Assembly: GCA_900551895.1 (NCBI GenBank)
Contig: URXX01000003.1
Location: 1-64,000, forward strand
Length of the DNA: 64,000 nt
Reading direction: 5' to 3'
Source: an uncultured Lachnospiraceae bacterium
GTDB taxonomy: Bacteria > Bacillota > Clostridia > Lachnospirales > Lachnospiraceae
In this document: in pieces, positions 1-9,188 of the stretch
Layout: each line of letters starts with the position of its first letter
Position numbering within the stretch: the stretch's first letter is position 1
Made by a program: the position numbers and the translations under genes
The notes under the pieces: generated by a model
Database searches by the model: none
What the model saw: the letters and a program-made list of their open reading frames with translations, nothing else
What the model was told of the DNA's origin: nothing

Positions 1-480
1 AAAACCTGTAAAATATTTGTTAAAAAGGGTAAGCCCGTCACCCGCTACTTTTAAATCCTGCGCGTTAAACGGCGTCACTCGAATTAACAGCATATAGCCG
101 TTTGTAATTCCAAGCCCCAGCCAAAATACCGACAACAGAATTCTCGCAAATACACGGCGTTTTACAAGATAAACGAGTAAAAACGTAATGAATATAATAT
201 AAGCGTTGAACAAAAACGTCCACGGAGAACTTATCATATAATCCCACGCTTTAAACAGTGAATGTCTTGAAATCGCCTCTATCGTAAGGTTTAAAACGCA
301 CGCATACAGTACATGAAATACAAGAGAAAACTGATTCATTACCTTGTACACCGGTTTCATTTTCTGCGCGAACGCACTGTTTCTTCTCTTCTCAAGAATA
401 GCCTGACGCCGTTCTTTCCGGGCTTTCCAATATGCTTTTATGTCTTCTTTCTTTACTTTTTTTAACTGTATATGCTTCAT
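1..480 (-). CDS. LTA synthase-like membrane protein, N-terminal part (cut by window edge)
   Basis: An open frame of 160 codons starts at an ATG at 480 and runs off the left edge without a stop. An AGAGAGG ribosome site lies 34 bases after the valS stop, so it is probably co-transcribed with valS. The translation has a very basic N-terminus (about 30 residues rich in Lys/Arg), then three to four hydrophobic segments (about residues 41-60, 78-100 and 108-128), then a segment with RVTPFNAQDL around residue 135-145. That layout resembles the membrane part of the LTA synthase / sulfatase-type phosphoglycerol transferases of Lachnospiraceae, whose extracellular catalytic domain would lie outside the window. 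The family call is by recognition only; the catalytic part is not visible. Confidence 0.6.
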   Translation of the reverse strand, partial: MKHIQLKKVKKEDIKAYWKARKERRQAILEKRRNSAFAQKMKPVYKVMNQFSLVFHVLYACVLNLTIEAISRHSLFKAWDYMISSPWTFLFNAYIIFITFLLVYLVKRRVFARILLSVFWLGLGITNGYMLLIRVTPFNAQDLKVAGDGLTLFNKYFTGF

Positions 481-514
481 TTATAAACCTCTCTCTAAAC
501 TTGCACGGACAGTT

Positions 515-3163
515 TTATTTTTTCAGTCCTGCCAATCTTTCTTTTACCTGTTCCATCATCTGTGTATATTTTTCCAACTTCGCTTTTTCTTCGTTGATTT
601 TTGCCTCCGGCGCTTTGCTGATAAATTTTTCATTGCTCAGCATACCGTTTACGCGGGCAAGTTCTTTTTCCAAACGTTTTTCCTCTTTTGTTAAACGCTC
701 AATTTCCTGCTCAAAATCTACAAGTTCCGCAAGCGGTAAGTATACAACCGCATCTGTTACAACAACGGAAACCGCGTCTTCTGCGATACCCTCTTTTGTA
801 CTCTGAATAACGATTTCGCTCGCATTCATTAAGGAAGCACAGGAAACTTTAATTTCCTCAAATCCTCCGCACAATTCTTCGTTTTCGCAGACAACAAATG
901 CTTTCGCTTTTCTGCTTGGAGCAACATTCATTTCCGCACGCACGTTACGAACACCGCGGATAACTTCTTTCATATGCTCTAAAACATTTTCTTCTTTTGC
1001 GTAGTTCCATTCTTCCTTATATTCAGGCCATGAAGACATCATAAGCGACTCTTCCTCAGGAACTAATGCACTGTAAATTTCTTCTGAAACGAACGGCATA
1101 TATGGGTGTAACATTTTCAGTCCGTTTGCCAAAACTGTTTTCAACGTCCACAATGCAGCATTTGCCGATACTGCATCTTCATCAGCGTGGTAAATACGGT
1201 ATTTTGCCAACTCAATGTACCAATCACAAAATTCATCCCAAATAAAGTCGTATACTTTCTGTAAAGCGATACCGAGTTCAAATTTATCCATATTTTCCGT
1301 CACATCTTTTGCAAGTGTATTTACTTTCGATAAAATCCATTTATCTGTCGCTGTCAAATCATTTTCTGACGGAGTCGTAATTTCTTTCTCTTCCATATTC
1401 ATCATAATGAAACGGGAAGCATTCCATACTTTATTGGCAAAGTTTCTGTTTGCCTCAACTCTTTCGTCATAGAAACGCATATCATTTCCCGGAGCGTTTC
1501 CTGTTACAAGCGTCATACGAAGCGCGTCCGCACCGTACTGCTCAATAATCTCCAACGGATCAATACCGTTTCCTAATGATTTGCTCATCTTGCGTCCCTG
1601 CGAATCACGAACAAGACCGTGAATAAATACTGTATGGAACGGTGATTTTCCTGTGTGGGCAAATCCTGAGAATACCATACGAATTACCCAGAAGAAAATA
1701 ATATCATATCCTGTTACAAGAACGTCTGTCGGGTAGAAGTAATCCAACTCTTCCGTACTGTCCGGCCAGCCAAGTGTTGAGAATGGCCATAATGCCGAAC
1801 TGAACCATGTATCCAATGTATCCTCGTCCTGTGTGAAATGTGTGCATCCGCAGTGTTCACATTTTTCCGGCATTTCTCTTGCCACTACAAACTCGCCGCA
1901 TTCATCACAGTAATATGCAGGAATTCTGTGTCCCCACCAAATCTGTCTTGAAATACACCAGTCACGGATATTTTCTAACCAGTGTAAATAAATTTTATTA
2001 AATCTTTCCGGAACGAATTTTAACTCGCCTGTTTTCAATGCGTTAATTGCCGGCTTTGCCAATTCTTCCATTTTTACAAACCACTGCTGTTTAATCAACG
2101 GTTCTACTGTTGTATGACATCTGTCATGTGTACCTACATTATGTGTATGGTCCTCGATTTTTACAAGGTAACCCTCTGCCTCTAAATCTGCCACAATCGC
2201 TTTTCTCGCCTCATAGCGTTCCATACCCGCATATTTTCCGCCGTTTTCGTTGATTGTAGCATCGTCATTCATAATGTTAATTTCCGGAAGATTGTGACGC
2301 TTTCCTACTTCAAAGTCATTAGGATCGTGTGCCGGTGTGATTTTTACCGCACCTGTTCCGAACTCTTTGTCTACATAGTAATCTGCCACGATCGGAATTT
2401 CTTTATTGACTAACGGAAGAAGCACTTTCTTTCCTACAATATCTTTGTATCTCTCATCGTCAGGGTGTACCGCAATCGCCGTATCTCCGAGCATTGTTTC
2501 CGGACGTGTTGTGGCGATTTCAAGGAAACGGTCTGTACCTACGATTGGATATTTAATGTGCCAAAAATGTCCCGCCTGCTCTTCATGTTCTACTTCCGCA
2601 TCGGAAAGAGAAGTTTTACATACCGGACACCAGTTAATAATTCTTGAACCTTTGTAAATATATCCTTCTTCATATAATTTGATAAATACTTCTTCTACCG
2701 CTTTGGAACATCCTTCATCCATTGTGAAACGCTCTCTGTCCCAGTCACAAGATGTTCCCAGTTTCTTTAACTGAGATGTAATTGTTCCGCCGTACTCTTC
2801 TTTCCATTCCCATGTTCTTTTTAAGAAGCCTTCACGACCGAGTTCTTTCTTGTCAATTCCTTCTTCTTTTAATTGGTTCGTCACTTTTACTTCTGTGGAA
2901 ATGGCCGCATGGTCTGTTCCCGGAATCCAAAGGGCGTTATACCCCTGCATTCTTTTATAACGGATAAGAATATCCTGTAATGTATTGTCCAGCGCGTGTC
3001 CCATGTGAAGTTTTCCTGTAATATTCGGCGGCGGCATAACAATCGTAAACGGTTTTCTGCTTCTGTCTACTTCTGCATGAAAATATTTATTTTCACACCA
3101 TTTTTCATATAACTTTGATTCAATCTCTTTCGGATTGTACGTTTTCTCTAATTTTTTACTCAT
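515..3163 (-). CDS. valS: Valyl-tRNA synthetase
   Basis: 882-residue class I aminoacyl-tRNA synthetase that charges tRNA-Val in the cytoplasm. The HIGH motif is HMGH at residues 53-56 after the PPPNITGKL segment, and KMSKS is at 525-529. A zinc-binding-like CDEC/CEHC stretch lies near 419-438, and the C-terminal 70 residues form the Glu/Lys-rich coiled-coil arm typical of ValRS. The open frame continues upstream to 3298, but those codons are the T-box leader. The ATG at 3163 is preceded by a GGAGGA site and begins the conserved MSKKLEKTYN start, so it is the true start. Length fits the family. Confidence 0.97.
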   Translation of the reverse strand: MSKKLEKTYNPKEIESKLYEKWCENKYFHAEVDRSRKPFTIVMPPPNITGKLHMGHALDNTLQDILIRYKRMQGYNALWIPGTDHAAISTEVKVTNQLKEEGIDKKELGREGFLKRTWEWKEEYGGTITSQLKKLGTSCDWDRERFTMDEGCSKAVEEVFIKLYEEGYIYKGSRIINWCPVCKTSLSDAEVEHEEQAGHFWHIKYPIVGTDRFLEIATTRPETMLGDTAIAVHPDDERYKDIVGKKVLLPLVNKEIPIVADYYVDKEFGTGAVKITPAHDPNDFEVGKRHNLPEINIMNDDATINENGGKYAGMERYEARKAIVADLEAEGYLVKIEDHTHNVGTHDRCHTTVEPLIKQQWFVKMEELAKPAINALKTGELKFVPERFNKIYLHWLENIRDWCISRQIWWGHRIPAYYCDECGEFVVAREMPEKCEHCGCTHFTQDEDTLDTWFSSALWPFSTLGWPDSTEELDYFYPTDVLVTGYDIIFFWVIRMVFSGFAHTGKSPFHTVFIHGLVRDSQGRKMSKSLGNGIDPLEIIEQYGADALRMTLVTGNAPGNDMRFYDERVEANRNFANKVWNASRFIMMNMEEKEITTPSENDLTATDKWILSKVNTLAKDVTENMDKFELGIALQKVYDFIWDEFCDWYIELAKYRIYHADEDAVSANAALWTLKTVLANGLKMLHPYMPFVSEEIYSALVPEEESLMMSSWPEYKEEWNYAKEENVLEHMKEVIRGVRNVRAEMNVAPSRKAKAFVVCENEELCGGFEEIKVSCASLMNASEIVIQSTKEGIAEDAVSVVVTDAVVYLPLAELVDFEQEIERLTKEEKRLEKELARVNGMLSNEKFISKAPEAKINEEKAKLEKYTQMMEQVKERLAGLKK

Positions 3164-3214
3164 TTTTTCCTCCTGTTTTCCCTCATTATTGTATTTTCTT
3201 GTTTCTTTCGTGAG

Positions 3215-3457
3215 AAATAAAAAACCCTCTACATAAAAATGTAAAGGGCGAATAATCGCGGTACCACCTTTGTTATATGTATACTTAAAACGATACATAT
3301 ATCTCTAAGTTTCTTAACGTGAACTACCCGTGATACCCTACTGCCCTGTTCAGATACCCAGCTCCAAAGCTACCTTCTATATCTTCTTCTTGCAACTGCC
3401 TCTCAGCCTATGAGCAGTTTTCTCTTTCAAGGAACAATATATACTCTTCTTTCTCAT
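3215..3457 (-). promoter_or_regulatory. T-box riboswitch leader of valS
   Basis: On the minus strand the canonical T-box sequence TGGTACCGCG lies at 3266-3257. A terminator hairpin follows (arms 3248-3239 and 3234-3225) and then a T-run. Upstream are Stem I-like elements, including an AGTA-type bulge and GAGAGGCAGTTGC. T-box leaders sense uncharged tRNA and let transcription read through into aminoacyl-tRNA synthetase genes. A GTA triplet in GGGTATCTGAAC (near 3345) is the best valine specifier candidate, but I could not fold the stem to prove it. The 429-base gap between valS and the ABC gene is filled by this element and the terminator below. Confidence 0.93.
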
Positions 3458-3561
3458 CGCCTTTAAATGTCATTACTGTTGATTATCATATCTCCCAAAG
3501 CCCCTGTTTGTCAAGAACTTCATAAATTCTTTAGAAAGTCATCACACTTTCTTCAATATAG

Positions 3562-3585
3562 AAAAAAGTCGGGAACACTCCCGAC
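3562..3585 (-). terminator. Terminator of the ABC exporter operon
   Basis: A perfect hairpin, GTCGGGA/TCCCGAC with loop ACAC, is followed on the minus strand by TTTTTT. It starts 8 bases after the stop of the 614-residue ABC subunit. Confidence 0.85.
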
Positions 3586-3592
3586 CATTTTT

Positions 3593-5437
3593 CTACGCGC
3601 TTGTACGTTCAAACTGCGAATTGTAAAGTTCTGCATAGAAACCGTTTTTCAATAACAGTTCCTCATGATTTCCCTGCTCCACAATATCTCCGTCTTTCAT
3701 TACCAAAATCAAATCGGCATCGCGGATTGTAGACAAACGGTGGGCAATAATGAAACTTGTACGTCCTCTCATTAAGTTATCCATCGCTTTCTGAATGCGG
3801 ACTTCTGTTCTTGTATCTACAGAACTTGTCGCTTCATCCAAAATAAGGATTTTCGGGTCAGCTAAAATCGCTCTTGCGATTGTGAGCAACTGTTTCTGTC
3901 CCTGCGAAACGTTGCTTGCCTCCTCATTTAATTCCATATCATATCCGTTTGGAAGTGTTTGAATAAATCGGTGTGCGTGCGCCGCTTTTGCCGCCTCTAC
4001 AATCTCCTCGTCCGTAGCGTCCAATTTGCCGTATCGGATATTGTCCTTAATACTTCCGTGAAACAGCCATGTGTCCTGCAATACCATACCGAACATCTGA
4101 CGAAGTTCCCCTCGGTTAAAATCTTTCAGATTATGTCCGTCAATTAAAATTTCCCCCGAATTCACATCATAAAATCTCATTAACAGTTTAATCATTGTCG
4201 TTTTACCTGCTCCGGTAGGTCCTACAATGGCAATCTTCTGTCCCTGTTTTACCTTTGCGGAGAAGTCGTTGATAATAATTCTGTCTTTGTTATATCCGAA
4301 ATGAACGTTTTTAAATTCTACATTTCCTTCCAATCCTTCTACGGAAACCGGATTTTCGGCAAACTGGTCTTCTTCCTCTTCCTCTAAAAATTCAAAAACT
4401 CTCTCGGAAGCGGCAGCCGTAGACTGTAATAAGTTTGCAACCTGTGCTACCTGTGTAATCGGCTGCGTAAAGTTTCTTACATACTGAATGAATGATTGAA
4501 TATCACCGACTGCAATTTTATCTTTAATAGTAAGATACCCGCCTAAAATGGCTACCGCTACATAACCGAGATTTCCGACAAACTGCATAATCGGCATCAT
4601 CATTCCGGAGAAGAACTGCGATTTCCACGCAGACTGATATAAAATTTCATTTGTTTCATCAAACTCGCGGATAACATCTTCTTCCTTATTAAATGCTTTT
4701 ACAATATTTTGTCCGCTGTATACTTCTTCCACCTGTCCGTTTACATGACCTAAATATTCCTGCTGGTTTTTAAAGTGTTTCTGTGAACGTTTTACAATAA
4801 AGGAAATCAGTGTCATGGACACAGGCAAAATCAGGAGAGCCACTAAAGTCATAAGCGGACTGATGCGAAGCATCATAATGAGAACGCCGACAATCGTTGT
4901 GAACGAAGTAATTACCTGTGTTGCACTCTGATTCAAACTTTGACTTAATGTATCTACGTCATTTGTTACTCTTGATAAAACTTCACCGTGTGTTTTTGTG
5001 TCAAAATAGTTCATTGGCATACGGTTGATTTTTTCTGAAATTTCTTTTCGCAGACGATAAGTCAACTTCTGCGAAACACCTGTCATAATAAATCCCTGAA
5101 TATAGGCAAACAATGCGCTGACCGCATACAGTGTCATTACTGTCAGGAGAATGCGGGCAATCTTATCAAAATCAATTCCTTTTCCGCCGGATACTTTTCC
5201 CACAAGTCCTTTGAAAATCTCCGTTGTCGCATCCCCTAAAATTTTCGGTCCTACAATCGTAAATACCGTACTTCCGATAGCGAAAATAATAACAAACAAA
5301 ATAGCAAATTTATAATTTCCAAGATACGCCATTAACTTTTTAATCGTTCCCTTAAAATCTTTTGCCTTTTCTCCTGTTCCCATTCCGCCGTGCATATGCC
5401 CCATAGGACCTCTCCGTTTTGGCTGATGATTACTCAT
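3593..5437 (-). CDS. Heterodimeric ABC exporter subunit (catalytic Glu partner)
   Basis: 614-residue half-transporter: an exporter-type membrane domain (about residues 30-330, six hydrophobic helices), then one nucleotide-binding domain. Walker A is GPTGAGKTT, the signature is degenerate (NVSQGQKQ instead of LSGGQ), and Walker B is ILILDEATSSVD with the catalytic Glu, followed by the H-loop in IIAHRLST. The start overlaps the end of the preceding ABC gene by 8 bases. The degenerate signature together with the Asp-type Walker B of its partner is what one expects of a heterodimer with one weak ATP site (BmrCD/LmrCD/TM287-288 type). The N-terminus is His/Met/Gly-rich (MGHMHGGMG). The substrate is unknown; a drug or lipid is likely given the MarR regulator. 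Confidence 0.9.
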   Translation of the reverse strand: MSNHQPKRRGPMGHMHGGMGTGEKAKDFKGTIKKLMAYLGNYKFAILFVIIFAIGSTVFTIVGPKILGDATTEIFKGLVGKVSGGKGIDFDKIARILLTVMTLYAVSALFAYIQGFIMTGVSQKLTYRLRKEISEKINRMPMNYFDTKTHGEVLSRVTNDVDTLSQSLNQSATQVITSFTTIVGVLIMMLRISPLMTLVALLILPVSMTLISFIVKRSQKHFKNQQEYLGHVNGQVEEVYSGQNIVKAFNKEEDVIREFDETNEILYQSAWKSQFFSGMMMPIMQFVGNLGYVAVAILGGYLTIKDKIAVGDIQSFIQYVRNFTQPITQVAQVANLLQSTAAASERVFEFLEEEEEDQFAENPVSVEGLEGNVEFKNVHFGYNKDRIIINDFSAKVKQGQKIAIVGPTGAGKTTMIKLLMRFYDVNSGEILIDGHNLKDFNRGELRQMFGMVLQDTWLFHGSIKDNIRYGKLDATDEEIVEAAKAAHAHRFIQTLPNGYDMELNEEASNVSQGQKQLLTIARAILADPKILILDEATSSVDTRTEVRIQKAMDNLMRGRTSFIIAHRLSTIRDADLILVMKDGDIVEQGNHEELLLKNGFYAELYNSQFERTSA

Positions 5438-7598
5438 GTGCGTTCTCCTCCTTTCCTTCCATATCTCTTCTTAACTCTTCCTCTGACAACTGTGACATTG
5501 CAATCTGTCTGTATACTTCACAGTTCTGTAATAATTCTTTGTGTGTTCCCTTTCCGGCAACTTTGCCTTCATCCAAAACAATAATCTGTTCCGCATGAAG
5601 AATTGTACTTATACGCTGTGCAACGATAAGAACAACACTGTTTGACGTATGCTCCTGAAGCGCTTTACGAAGCGTTACGTCCGTCTTATAATCCAATGCG
5701 GAAAAACTGTCATCGAAAATATAAATATCCGGATTTTTCGCAACCGCTCTCGCAATAGACAGACGCTGTTTCTGTCCTCCGGAAACATTTGAACCGCCCT
5801 GTGCAATAGAACTTTCAAATTCTTTCGGTTTTGCCGAAATAAATTCTTCCGCCTGTGCAATACGTGCAGCCTCTCTCATCTCTTCTTCCGTTCCCTCTGT
5901 ATTTCCATACATAATATTGGAAGCGATTGTTCCCGAGAACAGAATGCCTTTCTGTGAAACGTATCCGAGTTTTTCTCTTAAATCATGCTGTGACACTTCC
6001 CGAATATCCACGCCGTTTATACGGATTGCACCGTCCGTCACATCGTAAAATCTCGGAATCAAGTTTACTAATGTTGACTTTCCGCTTCCCGTACTTCCGA
6101 TAAATGCAGTTGTTTTTCCCGCTTCCGCTACAAAGGAAATATCATGAAGCACATCCTCCTCTGCATTCGGATAATGGAAGGATACATGGTCAAACTCAAC
6201 GCTGCCATTCTCTTTCTCTTCAATCTTTTTCGGATTTTTCACATCGCGGATCAATGCTTCGCTTGTCAAGATTTCATCTACACGGGACGCCGATACAGAC
6301 GCTCTCGGCAGCATAATGGAAATCATACAAATCATTAAGAATGCCATAATAATCTGCATTGTGTACTGGATAAATGCCATCATATCTCCAACCTGCATCT
6401 GTCCGTCATTAATTCCGTTTGCACCTACCCATACGATAAGAACAGAAACACCGTTCATAATGAGCATCATTGTCGGCATCATAAGTGTCATCGCTCTGTT
6501 AACAAAGAGGTTTGTGCGTGTCAAATCTCTGTTTGCCTTATCAAAACGCTCTTCCTCATGTTTCTCTGTGCTGAATGCACGGATAACCGGAAGTCCTGTA
6601 AGAATTTCTCTTGTAACAAGGTTTAATTTATCCACCAAATTCTGCAGCATTTTAAATTTAGGCATCGCAACAATGAAGAGGGTAAATACTAACAGCGAAA
6701 TCATAATAACCGCCAAAGCGATAATCCATGACATGGACACGTTCGTATTTAATACTTTCACAACTCCTCCGATTCCAATGATTGGCGCATATAAAACCAT
6801 TCGCAAAAGCATGACGATGACTAACTGAATTTGCTGAATATCGTTTGTACTTCTCGTAATCAGTGAAGCAGTAGAAAACTTGTCAAATTCCGCGCTGGAA
6901 AATCCAACAACTTTTTTGAAAATACCGCTTCGCAAATCTCTACCCGTTGTAGCCGCAACTCTTGATGCCAAAAGTCCGACCATAACGCTGACAAGCATTC
7001 CTAAAAATGCAAGTGCAAGCATTTTCCCGCCTGTCGTCAAAATATAATTACTCTGAATTTTGTCCGTATCCACCCCTAAGTTTTCATAGGCGGCTTTAAT
7101 ATATATAGTAGATGCCTGTTCAAGCATTGCGTCCGGCATTTCTTTCATCTGCTCGTTCATCTGTTGAAGCATAGCCATACGCTGCTCCTCTGGAAGCATT
7201 TTCATCTGTTCAAGGCTCATGCCTTTTCCCGATGTATCCGCCTCCATATCGGCAGACATTAACATCGGCTTATTCAAAATCTTTTCCAGTTTTTCTGTAT
7301 CATCTGTTTCTCTCAACACATAGGCTTCTTTGTCATAGGTGTCCTTATCTGTCTTATACGCCTTCTTTACTGTTTCTACATCTTTCTTCGGCATAAAAAG
7401 AAACAGATTTTCCATATCCTCCTTCGCAATTTTGTCCGGAATATGTTCATCAATTCCGCCCTGCTGAATTCCCACATTGACAATATCCGAAGTATATGCC
7501 GGCAAAGACAAATCACAATATGCCTGCAATACAAGTACAGCAATAATTGCCACTACGGACGCTGCATGGGGCTTTAGAAATTTTAATATTTTTCTCAT
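5430..7598 (-). CDS. Heterodimeric ABC exporter subunit (degenerate Walker B)
   Basis: 722-residue exporter half with Walker A GSTGSGKST, an intact signature VSGGQKQRLS, and Walker B ending IFDDSFSALD, where Asp replaces the catalytic Glu. This is the usual complement of the partner encoded next. It is about 110 residues longer than the partner because of a Met-, Glu- and Lys-rich insertion (about residues 45-180) between the first two membrane helices, predicted to be extracellular. Its ribosome site (AAAGGAG) lies inside the 3-prime end of the marR gene and its ATG is one base after the marR stop, so the two are translationally coupled. Confidence 0.9.
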   Translation of the reverse strand: MRKILKFLKPHAASVVAIIAVLVLQAYCDLSLPAYTSDIVNVGIQQGGIDEHIPDKIAKEDMENLFLFMPKKDVETVKKAYKTDKDTYDKEAYVLRETDDTEKLEKILNKPMLMSADMEADTSGKGMSLEQMKMLPEEQRMAMLQQMNEQMKEMPDAMLEQASTIYIKAAYENLGVDTDKIQSNYILTTGGKMLALAFLGMLVSVMVGLLASRVAATTGRDLRSGIFKKVVGFSSAEFDKFSTASLITRSTNDIQQIQLVIVMLLRMVLYAPIIGIGGVVKVLNTNVSMSWIIALAVIMISLLVFTLFIVAMPKFKMLQNLVDKLNLVTREILTGLPVIRAFSTEKHEEERFDKANRDLTRTNLFVNRAMTLMMPTMMLIMNGVSVLIVWVGANGINDGQMQVGDMMAFIQYTMQIIMAFLMICMISIMLPRASVSASRVDEILTSEALIRDVKNPKKIEEKENGSVEFDHVSFHYPNAEEDVLHDISFVAEAGKTTAFIGSTGSGKSTLVNLIPRFYDVTDGAIRINGVDIREVSQHDLREKLGYVSQKGILFSGTIASNIMYGNTEGTEEEMREAARIAQAEEFISAKPKEFESSIAQGGSNVSGGQKQRLSIARAVAKNPDIYIFDDSFSALDYKTDVTLRKALQEHTSNSVVLIVAQRISTILHAEQIIVLDEGKVAGKGTHKELLQNCEVYRQIAMSQLSEEELRRDMEGKEENAHE

Positions 7599-7599
7599 G

Positions 7600-8034
7600 C
7601 TAATCTCCTTTCTGATTTTTATCGGATAAATTTTCTTTCATTTGAAGTAAAAGTCTGCGAAGAAGCATAATCTCTTCATCGCTCATATTCGCAAACGCCT
7701 CTTTTTCAAGTTCCTTTAGAACCGACTCCATATGGTGTGCGATTTCCACTCCCTTTTCCGTAATAAAAATACGGGTAATTCTTTGGTCTTTCTCGTCCTG
7801 TTTTTTTACGATATAACCTTCTCCCTCTAATTTTTTTATCATTACGGTCATGGACGGCGGGGTAATCCCAAGTTTCTTTGCCATGTCTTTTTGGATCATG
7901 CCATTGTTTTTTCGCAAAACCCACAACATACCGCCCGCTCCGGGATGTACTTTCAAATCACGAAACAACTTCATACTTCTCTGAATATACAGATGCATCA
8001 CCTGATTCATCAACAACTGCGTACATTGTTCCAT
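7600..8034 (-). CDS. MarR-family transcriptional regulator
   Basis: 144 residues with the winged helix-turn-helix arrangement of MarR proteins: MAKKLGITPPSMTVMIKKLE is the recognition helix region (about 55-75) and DQRITRIFITEKG is the wing (about 85-97). It is the first gene of a three-gene operon with the ABC exporter pair. Two copies of the same palindrome flank its promoter region, so it very probably represses its own operon and responds to an exported compound. The ATG at 8034 has a GGAGG site. Confidence 0.93.
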   Translation of the reverse strand: MEQCTQLLMNQVMHLYIQRSMKLFRDLKVHPGAGGMLWVLRKNNGMIQKDMAKKLGITPPSMTVMIKKLEGEGYIVKKQDEKDQRITRIFITEKGVEIAHHMESVLKELEKEAFANMSDEEIMLLRRLLLQMKENLSDKNQKGD

Positions 8035-8057
8035 ATCTTCCCTCCTATTTTAAATTA

Positions 8058-8104
8058 GTTAGATGTCTAACTGATATACTAGTAGTATTCCATAACTTAG
8101 TCAA
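8058..8104 (-). promoter_or_regulatory. marR-ABC promoter with operator 1
   Basis: Reading the minus strand: -35 TTGACT (8104-8099), 17-base spacer, -10 TAGTAT (8081-8076), then four bases and the perfect palindrome GTTAGA-TG-TCTAAC (8058-8071). A palindrome sitting on the transcription start is the classic position for a MarR-type repressor. Confidence 0.75.
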
Positions 8105-8155
8105 GCATTTTATATTTTCTTTATACTTTTTTATAAATTTTTACAGAAAATATAT

Positions 8156-8167
8156 TTAGACATCTAA
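8156..8167. promoter_or_regulatory. Operator 2, copy of the marR palindrome
   Basis: TTAGA-CA-TCTAA repeats the core of operator 1 (TTAGA-N2-TCTAA), 97 bp away centre to centre. It lies upstream of the -35 of both the marR operon and the divergent lipid-kinase gene. It is probably a second site for the same regulator. Confidence 0.6.
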
Positions 8168-8198
8168 TGATTTATTTCTTCGCAAATCGTCATTTTTC

Positions 8199-8227
8199 TT
8201 GTTGGCATTTACAATTTCTGCTATAAT
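8199..8227 (+). promoter_or_regulatory. Promoter of the lipid kinase gene
   Basis: TTGTTG, 17-base spacer, TATAAT; the ATG follows 28 bases after the -10, with an AAGGAG site in between. Confidence 0.6.
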
Positions 8228-8255
8228 GTGAATACAAATGACAAGGAGATTTACT

Positions 8256-9176
8256 ATGTATACATTTATTGTAAACCCACATTCCCGCTCCGGCGAAGGT
8301 GCGAAAACGTGGAAAGAAATACATTCTGTCTTAAAAGAAAAAGGAATTCCTTTTGAAGTACATTTTACCCGCTATCGGAAACACGCCACCTCCATTATGC
8401 GAACCCTTACCTCCGACTGTACTGACCGCACGGTTGTCGTTCTCGGCGGAGACGGAACGATCAATGAAGTCATTAACGGAATTGAGGATTTCACTCATCT
8501 GACGCTTGGCTATATTCCTACCGGCTCGGGAAATGATTTCGCACGGGGATATTCCCTCCCCACAACCCCGCGCGAAGCGTTGGACTGTATTTTAAATGCT
8601 TCCCATATTCGTCTTATGGACGTGGGAGAACTTTCTTATAAAAATAAAAAACGGCGTTTTGCCGTCAGTTGCGGTATCGGTTATGATGCAGGAATATGCC
8701 ACGAGGCAGTTGTTTCCAAAATAAAACCTGTCCTAAACCGTTTCCACATGGGCAAATTGACCTATGCCCTTATCGCCATACGGCAATGGCTGTTTCTTAC
8801 ACCGTATGAATGTACAATCACCCTTGACGATAAGGAAAAACATCATTTTTCCCGCTGCTATTTTGTCAGCGCCATGAATCACCGATGTGAGGGCGGAGGC
8901 GTGCAGTTCGGTCCGCACGCCAATCCCGAAGACGGACTTCTCGGCATTTGTGCAATCGCCGATGTTCCAAAATGGAAACTTTTATTTCTCCTTGCCGCTG
9001 CCCTGTTCGGAAAACATACCTATTTTAAGGGCAGTTACCTTTATAACTGCAGGAAAATCTCTGTGCAATACGGAGGCGCTATGCCGGTACATACGGACGG
9101 AGAACCTGTATTTTTACAGAAAGATATTTCTGTTTCCTGTCTTTCTGAACGTTTGCGTATTATCACCGCCGATTAA
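8256..9176 (+). CDS. Diacylglycerol/lipid kinase family protein
   Basis: 306-residue DAGK-catalytic-domain protein (YegS/DgkB type) that phosphorylates diacylglycerol or a related lipid with ATP at the inner face of the membrane. Visible motifs are NPHSRSG near the start, VVVLGGDGTINEV (nucleotide-binding GGDGT), and YIPTGSGNDFARG. The frame could start 18 bases earlier, but the ATG at 8256 has a properly spaced AAGGAG and gives the family's YTFIVNP start. It is followed after 12 bases by a glycerophosphodiesterase gene. Confidence 0.92.
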   Translation: MYTFIVNPHSRSGEGAKTWKEIHSVLKEKGIPFEVHFTRYRKHATSIMRTLTSDCTDRTVVVLGGDGTINEVINGIEDFTHLTLGYIPTGSGNDFARGYSLPTTPREALDCILNASHIRLMDVGELSYKNKKRRFAVSCGIGYDAGICHEAVVSKIKPVLNRFHMGKLTYALIAIRQWLFLTPYECTITLDDKEKHHFSRCYFVSAMNHRCEGGGVQFGPHANPEDGLLGICAIADVPKWKLLFLLAAALFGKHTYFKGSYLYNCRKISVQYGGAMPVHTDGEPVFLQKDISVSCLSERLRIITAD

Positions 9177-9188
9177 GGAGGAGTTGCC

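Noticed and set aside
3164..3298. 45-codon N-terminal extension of valS
   Set aside because: It is the T-box antiterminator/terminator region read in frame; the ribosome site and the family start are at 3163.
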